Of a stretch of 12,579 nt of DNA, positions 5,798 through 12,555 are shown piece after piece. Origin of the DNA: Clostridiales bacterium (lineage in GTDB: Bacteria > Bacillota > Clostridia > Christensenellales > Borkfalkiaceae); the NCBI GenBank assembly GCA_003503945.1, contig DOCD01000080.1:1-12579 (forward strand), read 5' to 3'. Under the pieces are notes generated by a model. It was not told the origin of the DNA, did not search any database, and saw only the letters and a list, made by a program, of their open reading frames with translations. Numbering within the stretch: position 1 is the stretch's first letter; every line of letters begins with the position of its first letter. The position numbers and the translations under genes were made by a program.

Positions 5798-6854
5798 ATA
5801 TTACAGACGGATAATCGACGGCGTACCCACCGCGGTTATCGTGGTTGACAAAAACTTAAAGGTCGTATTCACGAACACGGCGTTCCGCACCATGTTCCCC
5901 TCGGGCAAAACCGCGGGGAATCTGGGCAAGCTTTCGTGCTGCGCTCAATCGGCGAGCCGCTGCGGCGGCGACAAATGCCGCGGCTGTATGCTGTACGACG
6001 CCTTCGAGGACAGCCTGTGCTCGAATAAAGCCGTAACGCGCAGGGTCTACCAGACGGTTATAACCGACGGGGTTACGCATGACGTTTCGTATTCGCTTAC
6101 CGTATCTCCGCTCGGCGGCGGGCTGTGCATGGGGACGATTGACGAGGCGCTCGAACTCGAAATCGCGCAGGAGCTGCAATCCGCAAAAAACATACAGCAA
6201 AGGCTTCTGCCCGCGGGCAACTGGGCGGGCGGCAAGCGCTACTCCTACACCTACATACCCTGCCGCGACATAGGCGGGGACTTGCCCGATATTTTCACCG
6301 TAAACGGTTCGGCGTGCGGGGTTATCGCCGACGTTTCGGGCAAGGGCATTTCCGCGGGTATGCTGTCGGCTTTCGTGAAAGCCGCTTACGACAAAACCGA
6401 ATATTCCCCCGCAAAGGCAATAAGCAATTTAAACGCAAAATTCTCCGAGCTTAACCTCGACGAAAGAAATTACGTCACCGTCGCCGCCGTAAGGATTGAC
6501 AGCGACAGCATAACCTACTCTATGGCGGGGCATAACGTGCCCATACTTTTGAAATCGGGCAGCGGCATTACGCGCATAGTTATAAACTCCCCGCCTATTT
6601 CCAACTGGTTTGAAAACCCGTCGTATTACGAGGACGTAATCCCATATAAAAAGGGAGATATATTAGTGCTTTTAACCGACGGCGTGACCGAATGCAAAAA
6701 TACCCGCGGCGAGATGTTCGGCGCGGACGGGGCGATTAAAACGCTTTCTTACTCGCGTACCGCGGAAGAGTTTATACGCAACCTCGAGGACAATTTGCGC
6801 AGCTTCAACAGCGTTTTGGACGACGATATTACCGCTATCGCATTTGATTTGTAA
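5787..6854 (+). CDS. PAS-PP2C (SpoIIE-type) serine phosphatase with cysteine cluster
   Basis: A 355-residue soluble protein. Residues about 6-118 form a PAS domain (IDGVPTAVIVVDKNLKVVFTN) carrying a cysteine cluster at 51, 52, 59, 64 and 67 (CC-x6-C-x4-C-x2-C). A short coiled linker (ALELEIAQELQSAKNIQQRLLP) leads into a PP2C/SpoIIE phosphatase. Its metal-site aspartates are present in GGDLPD (D165), ADVSGKG (D182), LLTDGVTE (D298) and DDDITAI (346-347), with the family block MAGHNVPIL at 247-255. It is therefore probably active as a Mn/Mg-dependent Ser/Thr phosphatase, of the kind that usually acts on anti-anti-sigma proteins. The cluster suggests sensing through metal, an Fe-S centre or thiol redox, which is inference. 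Its start overlaps the lipid-kinase end by 11 nt. No anti-sigma partner gene is in the window. Confidence 0.88.
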   Translation: MVSKYYRRIIDGVPTAVIVVDKNLKVVFTNTAFRTMFPSGKTAGNLGKLSCCAQSASRCGGDKCRGCMLYDAFEDSLCSNKAVTRRVYQTVITDGVTHDVSYSLTVSPLGGGLCMGTIDEALELEIAQELQSAKNIQQRLLPAGNWAGGKRYSYTYIPCRDIGGDLPDIFTVNGSACGVIADVSGKGISAGMLSAFVKAAYDKTEYSPAKAISNLNAKFSELNLDERNYVTVAAVRIDSDSITYSMAGHNVPILLKSGSGITRIVINSPPISNWFENPSYYEDVIPYKKGDILVLLTDGVTECKNTRGEMFGADGAIKTLSYSRTAEEFIRNLEDNLRSFNSVLDDDITAIAFDL

Positions 6855-6863
6855 CCGAATTAA

Positions 6864-6990
6864 AGGCTTCCCCTTGGGGGAAGCTGTCCCGTAGCCTGCG
6901 TAAGGGACTGATGAGGTCGATACCTAAATACCTCATTCGACTTATTCTCGCTTTGCTACGAATAAGCCACCTTCCCCAAAGGGGAAGGCT
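6864..6990. repeat. 127-bp multi-hairpin palindromic repeat (MITE-like)
   Basis: The ends are inverted repeats matching at 20 of 23 positions, and each end is itself a hairpin: GCTTCCCC/GGGGAAGC (6866-6884) and CCTTCCCC/GGGGAAGG (6970-6988). Between them lie GTCCC/GGGAC (6886-6908), ATGAGGT/ACCTCAT (6911-6936) and CTTATTC/GAATAAG (6941-6966). This makes five consecutive stem-loops with no open frame. Similar elements beginning with a CTTCCCC-GGGGAAG end and containing ACTGATGAGGT are, from memory, dispersed in gut Clostridia genomes. AATTA occurs close to both ends and might be a target-site duplication. It fills almost the whole gap between the phosphatase and the next gene. Confidence 0.8.
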
Positions 6991-7005
6991 CAATTATTGT
7001 AAACT

Positions 7006-7752
7006 ATGTTTGAATGGAATAAAGACGACGCGATAGTAATACCTTTGACTTACGCTTTTTTCTGCGTCGCGGCAATTATATGGCGGTTTTCGTTTAAAAA
7101 CGCAAAGCCCGTTTTAAAAACATTACCGCTTAAAATACTTGCGGTAACCGTTTTGCTTGCCGAAATAGCCAAACAGATTTACTACAACTGCTTCGAAGAT
7201 TTTACGCTTTACATTCTGCCGCTGCACTTCTGCTCGCTGTTCTTCGTGATAATGCCCTTATCTCAGCTGTGCGGCAAAAAGGTCGGGGCGATATTCAAGC
7301 CCGCAACCTTCGTTTATTCCTTTTTCGTGCTCGTTTTAATACTCGTAAACCCGCACACCCTTATAGGCAATTCCCCGTCCGACCTGTTCGGCAGCTTCCA
7401 CAATACCCACACCTTTATCTATCATATGTCGGTCGTGGCGTACTTTATTTTTTCGGCGGTGCTCGGCGACTACGACCCGAAGCCGAAGCACTGCATAAAC
7501 GTTGTCTGCGGGATTGCGATTTACACCTCTTACGCAGTGCCGTGCGCATACCTTCTGAACACCAACTACGTAAACATTTTATACAGCCAGTTCGCCCCGC
7601 TTGAAAAGCTGCGGCTTGCGTGCGGGCAGTTTGTATACAACGCCACGCTGTTTTTGTTGAGCGCGGCGGCGGGGTGCCTTGTGTGCCTTGCGGCGTGCCT
7701 GTTTAAAAAGGCAGTGCAAAAATCAAATAAAAACGGCTTCCGCCCAGCATAG
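7006..7752 (+). CDS. YwaF/TIGR02206-type integral membrane protein
   Basis: A 248-residue polytopic protein with six or seven predicted membrane spans (roughly residues 11-27, 42-60, 69-88, 98-115, 138-153, 162-182, 213-232). The stretch LPLHFCSLFFVIMPL and the NPHTLIGNSPSD...HNTHTFIYH region resemble the conserved PLHLC and His-containing blocks of the YwaF/TIGR02206 family, whose function is not established. No clear Shine-Dalgarno precedes the ATG. The palindromic repeat ends only 15 bases before the start codon, so its original promoter may have been displaced, or it may be read through from the phosphatase gene. The stop codon lies within a bidirectional terminator. Family assignment is by recollection of motifs and is moderately secure. 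Confidence 0.78.
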   Translation: MFEWNKDDAIVIPLTYAFFCVAAIIWRFSFKNAKPVLKTLPLKILAVTVLLAEIAKQIYYNCFEDFTLYILPLHFCSLFFVIMPLSQLCGKKVGAIFKPATFVYSFFVLVLILVNPHTLIGNSPSDLFGSFHNTHTFIYHMSVVAYFIFSAVLGDYDPKPKHCINVVCGIAIYTSYAVPCAYLLNTNYVNILYSQFAPLEKLRLACGQFVYNATLFLLSAAAGCLVCLAACLFKKAVQKSNKNGFRPA

Positions 7753-7766
7753 GCGGAAGCCGTTTT
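7730..7766. terminator. Bidirectional terminator between convergent genes
   Basis: A perfect 15-bp stem (7730-7744 with 7752-7766, core ACGGCTTCCGCC) closes a 7-base loop. T-tracts follow on both strands: TTTTTT on the plus strand, and TTTTTATTTGATTTTT on the minus strand. It serves the membrane-protein gene, whose stop codon (7750-7752) lies at the loop-stem boundary, and the response-regulator gene ending at 7767. Confidence 0.92.
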
Positions 7767-8405
7767 TTAAATAATTTCCCTGATTTTCGCTACGGCGGAG
7801 CTGCGGCTGTCGGCGCCGAGCTTGGAGTAGACCGAGCTTATATAATTGCGCGCCGTTCCGTCGGAAAGCTTCATTGCCGAAGCTATCTGTCTGTTGTTGA
7901 AGCCGTCGTTAAGCATAAGCGCGATTTCCACCTCTCTGTCGGAAAGGTTGAACGCCCTTTTGAGCTTGATTTCCTTATCCGACGAAACCATCATGGCGGC
8001 GTCGGTTATCTTTTTGGCAATCTTCGAGGGCAGTATGGTGTCGCCCGCGTACGCGTTTTTTATTGCGTCTATAAGCGCGGTCGAGCCGATATCCTTTAAA
8101 AGATACCCGCTCGCGCCGTTGTTTATAGCGCTTAAAATATAGTCGCTGTCGTCGAAGGTGGTAAGGATTATAATCTTTATATTCGGGTCGATTTCCTTAA
8201 TCCTCTTGGTTGCGACGACGCCGTTCATATTCGGCATACGTATATCCATTAAAACGACGTCGGGGCGGAATTTATCCGCCATTTCGACGGCCTCCGCGCC
8301 GTCGCGCGCCATGCCGCAGACGTTGAATTCCGCACAAGTTTCGAGTACGCTTTTAATCCCCTCAGCCAGAATAATCTGGTCGTCGACAAGTAAAATTTTT
8401 ATCAT
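7767..8405 (-). CDS. NarL/LuxR-type response regulator
   Basis: A 212-residue two-component regulator. The receiver domain (1-120) has the acidic pocket D8/D9, phosphorylation site D54 in VVLMDIRMPN, T82/T83 and K104 in YLLKD. A linker leads to a LuxR-type helix-turn-helix (about 150-210) with LSDREVEIALMLNDGFNNRQIA and the recognition-helix region GTARNYISSVYSKLG. Its ATG overlaps the stop of the histidine-kinase gene in an ATGA junction, so the two are translationally coupled and form a cognate pair. The arrangement resembles DesK/DesR and LiaS/LiaR pairs of Bacillota, which often report membrane or envelope stress. No obvious target operon lies downstream, because a terminator follows immediately. 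The signal and regulon are unknown. Confidence 0.94.
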   Translation of the reverse strand: MIKILLVDDQIILAEGIKSVLETCAEFNVCGMARDGAEAVEMADKFRPDVVLMDIRMPNMNGVVATKRIKEIDPNIKIIILTTFDDSDYILSAINNGASGYLLKDIGSTALIDAIKNAYAGDTILPSKIAKKITDAAMMVSSDKEIKLKRAFNLSDREVEIALMLNDGFNNRQIASAMKLSDGTARNYISSVYSKLGADSRSSAVAKIREII

Positions 8406-9646
8406 TTATTATCCTCGCTTTTTCCGCCCGACGGCAGACTTATTTCCACTTCGAACCCCTCGTCCTCGGCGCACGAAAACGAGCAGCTCCCGCCGAACGC
8501 TTCGGCTTTTTGCCTTATGCCTTTAAGCCCGAAGCCCTCTGAAAACCCCTCCGGCGCGCCGCAGCCGTTATCGGAAATCAGTATGCTCAGCATTTCTCCG
8601 CTTTGTTTCATTTCCACGTAAAAAGCCGTGGCTTTGCCGTGCTTTATTCCGTTTACAAGGCATTCCTTTACGCTGTTGCATATAAAACGGTGCTCGCCCG
8701 TACCCGCCGTCACGTCCTCGAGGTCGTAACGTATTTTCAGCTCCGTCCCGTCGATTGTCTGGGCGATAATGCCCTCGATTTCCTCTTTTAAAGACCCCGT
8801 CTGCTGCCTGCCCGCAAATAAATGCACGCTTTCGCGCATCTGTTCGAGCGCGTTCCTAGCCTGAAAATTTGCGGAAATTATCCTGCTTTTCGCCTCCTCG
8901 GGGTTGCTGTCGATTAAAAGCTTCGCCGCCTCGGTCTGCATAATTACCGTGGTCATGGAGTGCCCCGCGTTGTCGTGGATATCCTTTGCAATCCTGTTGC
9001 GCTCCTCGTAAACCGCCGTTTCGGAAAGCTGTTCGTACGCCTCTTTGAGCTGAGCCTTCCTCTCGTCCGCCTCTTTTAACGCGACGCGGAGCTTTACGTA
9101 ATTGCTGTAAAATTTAAGTATAAAGTTGGTCACGACAAAGTGTATGGCGAGCACGACGAGCCCGAAAATAATATCGCCGAGCACCCGCGCGAGCCCCTGC
9201 CAGAACTCTAAGTTGTTGAGCACTACCCAGCCCAGAACGAAAGATATGAGATAGAGCCCGCAGCTTACGCCGAAGATTATCGAGTTCTTTTTCAGGCTGT
9301 CGACCGTGATATAGTACTGCGTAAGCACTATGCAGTACAGCGCGGCGAGGTACGAGTTGCCCGTCAAAAGACAAATGACGAGAAGAAGCGCGGAGTCGAA
9401 GCCGAACACCGTAAGCTTTGCAACGAAGTTTGTGAGCGTGAACGAGCTGATACATTCGAGCACGGCTAAAACGAAGCTGCACATTATAACCGCGATAAGC
9501 TGCGGCACGGCGCCCTCGCGCATATCGGTTGTGGCGTACTGGGCGATGATTACCACCTCCATAACCACCAAAAGGATTATTAGCGTAAACTTTATATAAT
9601 CGAACAGCTTCTTTCTGTTTCCAACTAATCCGAACTCTTTATCCAT
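8402..9646 (-). CDS. Membrane sensor histidine kinase (HisKA_3, DesK/LiaS-like)
   Basis: A 414-residue kinase. About six membrane spans fill residues 18-178 with only short loops, so the signal is probably sensed within or near the membrane. A coiled segment (about 185-215) leads to the HisKA_3 dimerisation box EERNRIAKDIHDNAGHS, with H224 the phosphorylated histidine. The ATPase domain shows an N box around N332 (KECLVNGIKHG), DNGCG (359-363) and GFGLKGI (371-377). It phosphorylates the response regulator encoded immediately downstream. The start at 9646 lies inside the end of radC, overlapping by 22 nt, with no good Shine-Dalgarno, so translation probably depends on ribosomes finishing radC. 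A shorter in-frame start cannot be excluded, but would cut into the segment before the first membrane span. Confidence 0.93.
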   Translation of the reverse strand: MDKEFGLVGNRKKLFDYIKFTLIILLVVMEVVIIAQYATTDMREGAVPQLIAVIMCSFVLAVLECISSFTLTNFVAKLTVFGFDSALLLVICLLTGNSYLAALYCIVLTQYYITVDSLKKNSIIFGVSCGLYLISFVLGWVVLNNLEFWQGLARVLGDIIFGLVVLAIHFVVTNFILKFYSNYVKLRVALKEADERKAQLKEAYEQLSETAVYEERNRIAKDIHDNAGHSMTTVIMQTEAAKLLIDSNPEEAKSRIISANFQARNALEQMRESVHLFAGRQQTGSLKEEIEGIIAQTIDGTELKIRYDLEDVTAGTGEHRFICNSVKECLVNGIKHGKATAFYVEMKQSGEMLSILISDNGCGAPEGFSEGFGLKGIRQKAEAFGGSCSFSCAEDEGFEVEISLPSGGKSEDNK

Positions 9647-10341
9647 TCCGTTATTCCGCTCAAAGAATACCTGCGCGCGATATCCTCGAGCAACCCTTCC
9701 CCCTTAAAGCTGTAAATATTCCCCGCGCCCGCATATATGAAATGGTCGAACAGCTTAACGTTGTTCATACTGCAAATAACCTGCAGCGTCCGCGTAAAGC
9801 CCACGTCCTGCCGCGACGGCTCGGGCGAACCGTTAAGATGATTATGCGCCGCAATTATTGCGTAAGGCTTGCAAAGCGCGATGTTATTTATTATTATTTC
9901 CGCGTTGGTAACGACCTTATTCCGCTCCGCCGTGGTATACGAAAAAATCCTTTTTACCCTGCCGCTTTTTTCGAGAAAATACAGCTCGAGGAACTCTTCG
10001 GTTTTGCCGTTCAGCCTTAAAGACAAAAGCTTTTTGCAGCTTTCGGCGTTTTTAAGGACGGCTACGCCCTCCACCTTGCCCGAGCGGCTTATGCAGTAGC
10101 CCACCGTTTTTAAATACCTTGCGACGTTTTCGCCCACGCCTTTTACGAGCATAAGCTCCTCCGCGGAAGCGGAAAACACCTCCGTAAGAGACCCGAACAT
10201 GTCCAAAAGCGAATGTGCAATCGGGTTGGTATTCACCCGCGGGCACACGTAATAGAGAAGTATTTCGAGCACCTCGTGGTCGTAAAAATCCTCCCCGCGG
10301 GACAGCTTTTCATACATACGCTGTCTGTGACCTTCGTGCAT
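9625..10341 (-). CDS. radC: RadC-family JAB/MPN-domain protein
   Basis: A 238-residue RadC homologue, the usual size in Clostridia. The N-terminal half has a helix-hairpin-helix element (LMLVKGVGENVARYL, 63-77). The C-terminal JAB/MPN metalloprotease-like domain carries the metal motif AHNHLNGSPEPSRQD, with H166, H168 and D179 as expected ligands. The proline normally following the second histidine is leucine here. GAGGAAAG places the start at 10341. The name comes from an old link to DNA repair; the biochemical role is still unclear. It heads an operon with the histidine kinase and response regulator, overlapping the kinase gene by 22 nt, an unusual partnership for this family. A palindrome lies in its leader, and its promoter interlocks with that of the divergent peptidase gene. 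Confidence 0.92.
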   Translation of the reverse strand: MHEGHRQRMYEKLSRGEDFYDHEVLEILLYYVCPRVNTNPIAHSLLDMFGSLTEVFSASAEELMLVKGVGENVARYLKTVGYCISRSGKVEGVAVLKNAESCKKLLSLRLNGKTEEFLELYFLEKSGRVKRIFSYTTAERNKVVTNAEIIINNIALCKPYAIIAAHNHLNGSPEPSRQDVGFTRTLQVICSMNNVKLFDHFIYAGAGNIYSFKGEGLLEDIARRYSLSGITEWIKSSD

Positions 10342-10353
10342 ATCTTTCCTCTG

Positions 10354-10369
10354 CCGTAAAAATTTACGG
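10354..10369. promoter_or_regulatory. Palindrome in the radC leader
   Basis: CCGTAAA-AA-TTTACGG is a perfect 7-bp dyad lying between the predicted radC start point (near 10380) and its ribosome binding site. It could be an operator, or a small mRNA hairpin next to the RBS. No matching copy was noticed elsewhere in the window. Confidence 0.4.
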
Positions 10370-10386
10370 AAATTTCACTTTATTTT

Positions 10387-10415
10387 ATTTTACCATAAAA
10401 AATAAAAAGTGTATA
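10387..10415 (-). promoter_or_regulatory. Likely promoter of radC-kinase-regulator operon
   Basis: On the minus strand, TATACA (10415-10410), a 17-bp spacer and TAAAAT (10392-10387). Predicted start near 10380. It is weaker than the opposing promoter, and both hexamers overlap that promoter's hexamers. Confidence 0.55.
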
Positions 10416-10417
10416 AT
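10389..10417 (+). promoter_or_regulatory. Promoter of the M20 peptidase operon
   Basis: TTTACC (10389-10394), a 17-bp spacer and a perfect TATAAT (10412-10417). Predicted start near 10424 gives a leader of about 27 nt containing AAAAGGA before the ATG at 10451. Confidence 0.7.
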
Positions 10418-10450
10418 GTTTTCAACGATATTTTTCAAAAGGATAACGAT

Positions 10451-11707
10451 ATGGATAAATTATTCGAAAACGCGGTTAAAACTATTTCGGAAATAATAAA
10501 ATTCGACAGCTCGCAAAAGCCGACCGAGGAGGGCGCGCCCTTCGGAAGGGAAACGGCGGACTGCCTCAAATACTTTCTGCGCCTTGCGGAAAGCTTCGGC
10601 TTCGAAACGAAAAACTACGACAATTACGTCGGCGAGGTAATATTCGGCGAGGGCGAGGAGCTCGCCATACTCGCCCACCTCGACGTGGTGCCCGCGGGCG
10701 GCGGCTGGCTGCACGACCCGTTCGGCGGCGAAATAGATATCGGGAACGCCCGCATTTGGGGCAGGGGCGCAATGGACGACAAGGGCCCCGCCGTCGTCGC
10801 GCTTTACTGTATGAAAGCTTTAAAGGACGAGGGCTTTACGCCCCGTAAAAAAATCAAGCTCATAGTCGGCTGCAACGAGGAAAACGGCTGGGAGTGCATA
10901 GATTATTACAAAAAGCACGCGCATATGCCCGACACGGGCTTTTCGCCCGACGCGGAGTTCCCCGTAATTTACGCGGAAAAGGGCATATTGCAGGTCGAGC
11001 TCGCATTCCCCGTCAAGGCAAATTTCAAAAACCTCTGCGGCGGCGAACGCCCGAATATGGTGTGCGATTATTGCACCGTCGAGGCGGAGGCCGATAAGGA
11101 TAAGCTCGAAAAATACAAGCTTGCATACGAGGACGGCAAAGTAATTTCCCGCGGGAAAGCCGCGCACGGCTCCACCCCCGAGCTCGGCGAAAACGCCATA
11201 CAGCCCGTGCTCGCCTATCTCGGGCTGGACGATATAAAAGAAAAGCTTTTCGGCGACAACGGGCTTAAAAGCTTTAAAGACGAAACGGGCAGGCTCACCT
11301 TTTCGCCGAATATGATACGTCAGATAAACGACAAAATTTTCGTAACCTGCGATATACGCTACCCCGCCACATACTCCCGCGAAAGCGTTTTGAGCGCACT
11401 TGAAAAGCTCTGCCCCGACATAAGCGTGCTGCACGAACAGCCGCCCTTATACAACCCCGCCGACTGCGAGCTTATAAAGACGCTTTCAAAGGTCTATAAC
11501 GAAGTGACGGGCAAGGACGGCACGCCCATAGCGATAGGCGGCGGCACGTACGCGCGCGCCTTAAAATGCGGCGCGGGCTTCGGTCCCGAGGAGCTCGGCG
11601 AGGAAAACACAATACACAAGGCGAACGAATACATCACTTTCGAAAAAATACGAAAGCTTCTTAAAATTTATAAGCTTGCAATAAAAAGGCTTTGCGAGAA
11701 CCCGTAA
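10451..11707 (+). CDS. M20-family dipeptidase (PepV-like)
   Basis: A 418-residue zinc metallopeptidase of the PepV/Sapep branch, normally cytoplasmic and acting on dipeptides. Expected metal ligands are visible: H76 in LAHLDVVPAG, D109/D110 in GRGAMDDKGP, E143/E144 in GCNEENG, D167 in SPDAEFP and H389 in NTIHKANEY. H239 (KAAHGS) is in the lid region, and IGGGTYAR (362-369) is a branch-typical block. It is somewhat shorter than the roughly 440-470 residues common in the family, with no obvious loss of catalytic parts. The start at 10451 has AAGGAT about 9 bases upstream; the frame further upstream passes through the promoter and is rejected. It is followed 2 nt later by the YiiX-like gene, so the two form an operon. 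Confidence 0.93.
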   Translation: MDKLFENAVKTISEIIKFDSSQKPTEEGAPFGRETADCLKYFLRLAESFGFETKNYDNYVGEVIFGEGEELAILAHLDVVPAGGGWLHDPFGGEIDIGNARIWGRGAMDDKGPAVVALYCMKALKDEGFTPRKKIKLIVGCNEENGWECIDYYKKHAHMPDTGFSPDAEFPVIYAEKGILQVELAFPVKANFKNLCGGERPNMVCDYCTVEAEADKDKLEKYKLAYEDGKVISRGKAAHGSTPELGENAIQPVLAYLGLDDIKEKLFGDNGLKSFKDETGRLTFSPNMIRQINDKIFVTCDIRYPATYSRESVLSALEKLCPDISVLHEQPPLYNPADCELIKTLSKVYNEVTGKDGTPIAIGGGTYARALKCGAGFGPEELGEENTIHKANEYITFEKIRKLLKIYKLAIKRLCENP

Positions 11708-11709
11708 TA

Positions 11710-12555
11710 ATGACGAAAAAACTACCAAAACGCGTAATAAATTTAATAACCTGCATAATCGTGATTTTAAGCGTGCTTATTTCGGCGTTCGGTTCGCTTT
11801 TAATAGGCTTCGCGCTCGCCGACAGCCTCGAATGCTGGCGCCCCGATTACGCTGAAATCGATTTGAGCGCGATTCTTTCAAAAAGCGAGCTGACCGACGA
11901 GGACTATGCGGAGCTTTACAGACAGACGGGGCTGACGAAAATCGGCGTGGACAGAATGCTTGCGCGCGGCGAGGCGGGCAGACAAAGGATTACGGCGATA
12001 CAGAGCGGTTATTTCAAGGAGCGCGAGGTCAAGCACAGCGTTTTCGGATTTTTGCTCTGCACCGACTACGTCGACGAAAGCATGCCCGCGGCTTACCTTG
12101 AAAACGGCGATATCCTCGTCACCTCCTCCACCCACTTTTCAAGCTGGCGTTTGGGGCATGCGGGGATTGTAACGAACGCGGACAGAAACGAAGTACTGCA
12201 ATCGGGCGTGGCGGGCGAACTGAGCAGCATAGACCGCCTAACCGACTTTACCGACAGAATAAATTTTATGATACTTACGCCAAAGGTCGGCAAAGAGGTC
12301 AAACAGCAGGTTGCCGACTATGCCGCAAAAAACCTGACGGGCAAGAAGTTTTCAGCGTTGACGGGTATTTTTACGGACAAAAACAAATCTGACTATACTC
12401 ACTGCTCGCACCTCGTCTGGTACGCCTACAAGCAATTCGGCATCGACCTCGACAGCAACGGCGGAGGGTTGGTCACCTCGCAGGATATATTCAAATCGCC
12501 CGAAGTCGAAGTGGTTCAGGTTTTCGGCTTCGACCCGAAAAGGCTCTGGTACTGA
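11710..12555 (+). CDS. Membrane-anchored YiiX/NlpC-P60-like cysteine hydrolase
   Basis: A 281-residue protein with a basic N-terminus and one hydrophobic segment (about residues 9-38), so the rest probably faces outside as a membrane-tethered domain. The C-terminal half matches the circularly permuted papain-like YiiX group: ENGDILVTSS, then the catalytic His in LGHAGIV (H150), then Cys in HCSHLVWYAYKQFG (C232) near the end. In such enzymes the histidine precedes the cysteine, as here. Likely chemistry is hydrolysis of an amide or acyl bond in cell-wall peptide or lipid; the substrate is unknown. The region at 45-120 has no recognised domain. The ATG lies 2 nt after the peptidase stop; a TTG six codons upstream is less likely. 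No terminator is seen before the window ends. Confidence 0.82.
   Translation: MTKKLPKRVINLITCIIVILSVLISAFGSLLIGFALADSLECWRPDYAEIDLSAILSKSELTDEDYAELYRQTGLTKIGVDRMLARGEAGRQRITAIQSGYFKEREVKHSVFGFLLCTDYVDESMPAAYLENGDILVTSSTHFSSWRLGHAGIVTNADRNEVLQSGVAGELSSIDRLTDFTDRINFMILTPKVGKEVKQQVADYAAKNLTGKKFSALTGIFTDKNKSDYTHCSHLVWYAYKQFGIDLDSNGGGLVTSQDIFKSPEVEVVQVFGFDPKRLWY

Noticed and set aside
6866..6884. First hairpin of the repeat as an intrinsic terminator of the phosphatase gene
   Set aside because: The 8-bp stem is strong, but no T-tract follows it; the next bases are TGTCCCG.
6864..6990. The multi-hairpin element as a CRISPR array or tRNA/riboswitch
   Set aside because: There are no regularly spaced direct repeats, no cloverleaf, and the structure is a chain of independent inverted repeats.
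8158..8526. Plus-strand open frame across the regulator/kinase junction
   Set aside because: It lies antisense to two confidently assigned overlapping genes and shows no recognisable domain.
10820..11434. 204-codon open frame on the minus strand inside the M20 peptidase gene
   Set aside because: It is a shadow of a well-supported coding region with all catalytic motifs. It has no RBS, and its composition is explained by the codon bias of the plus strand.
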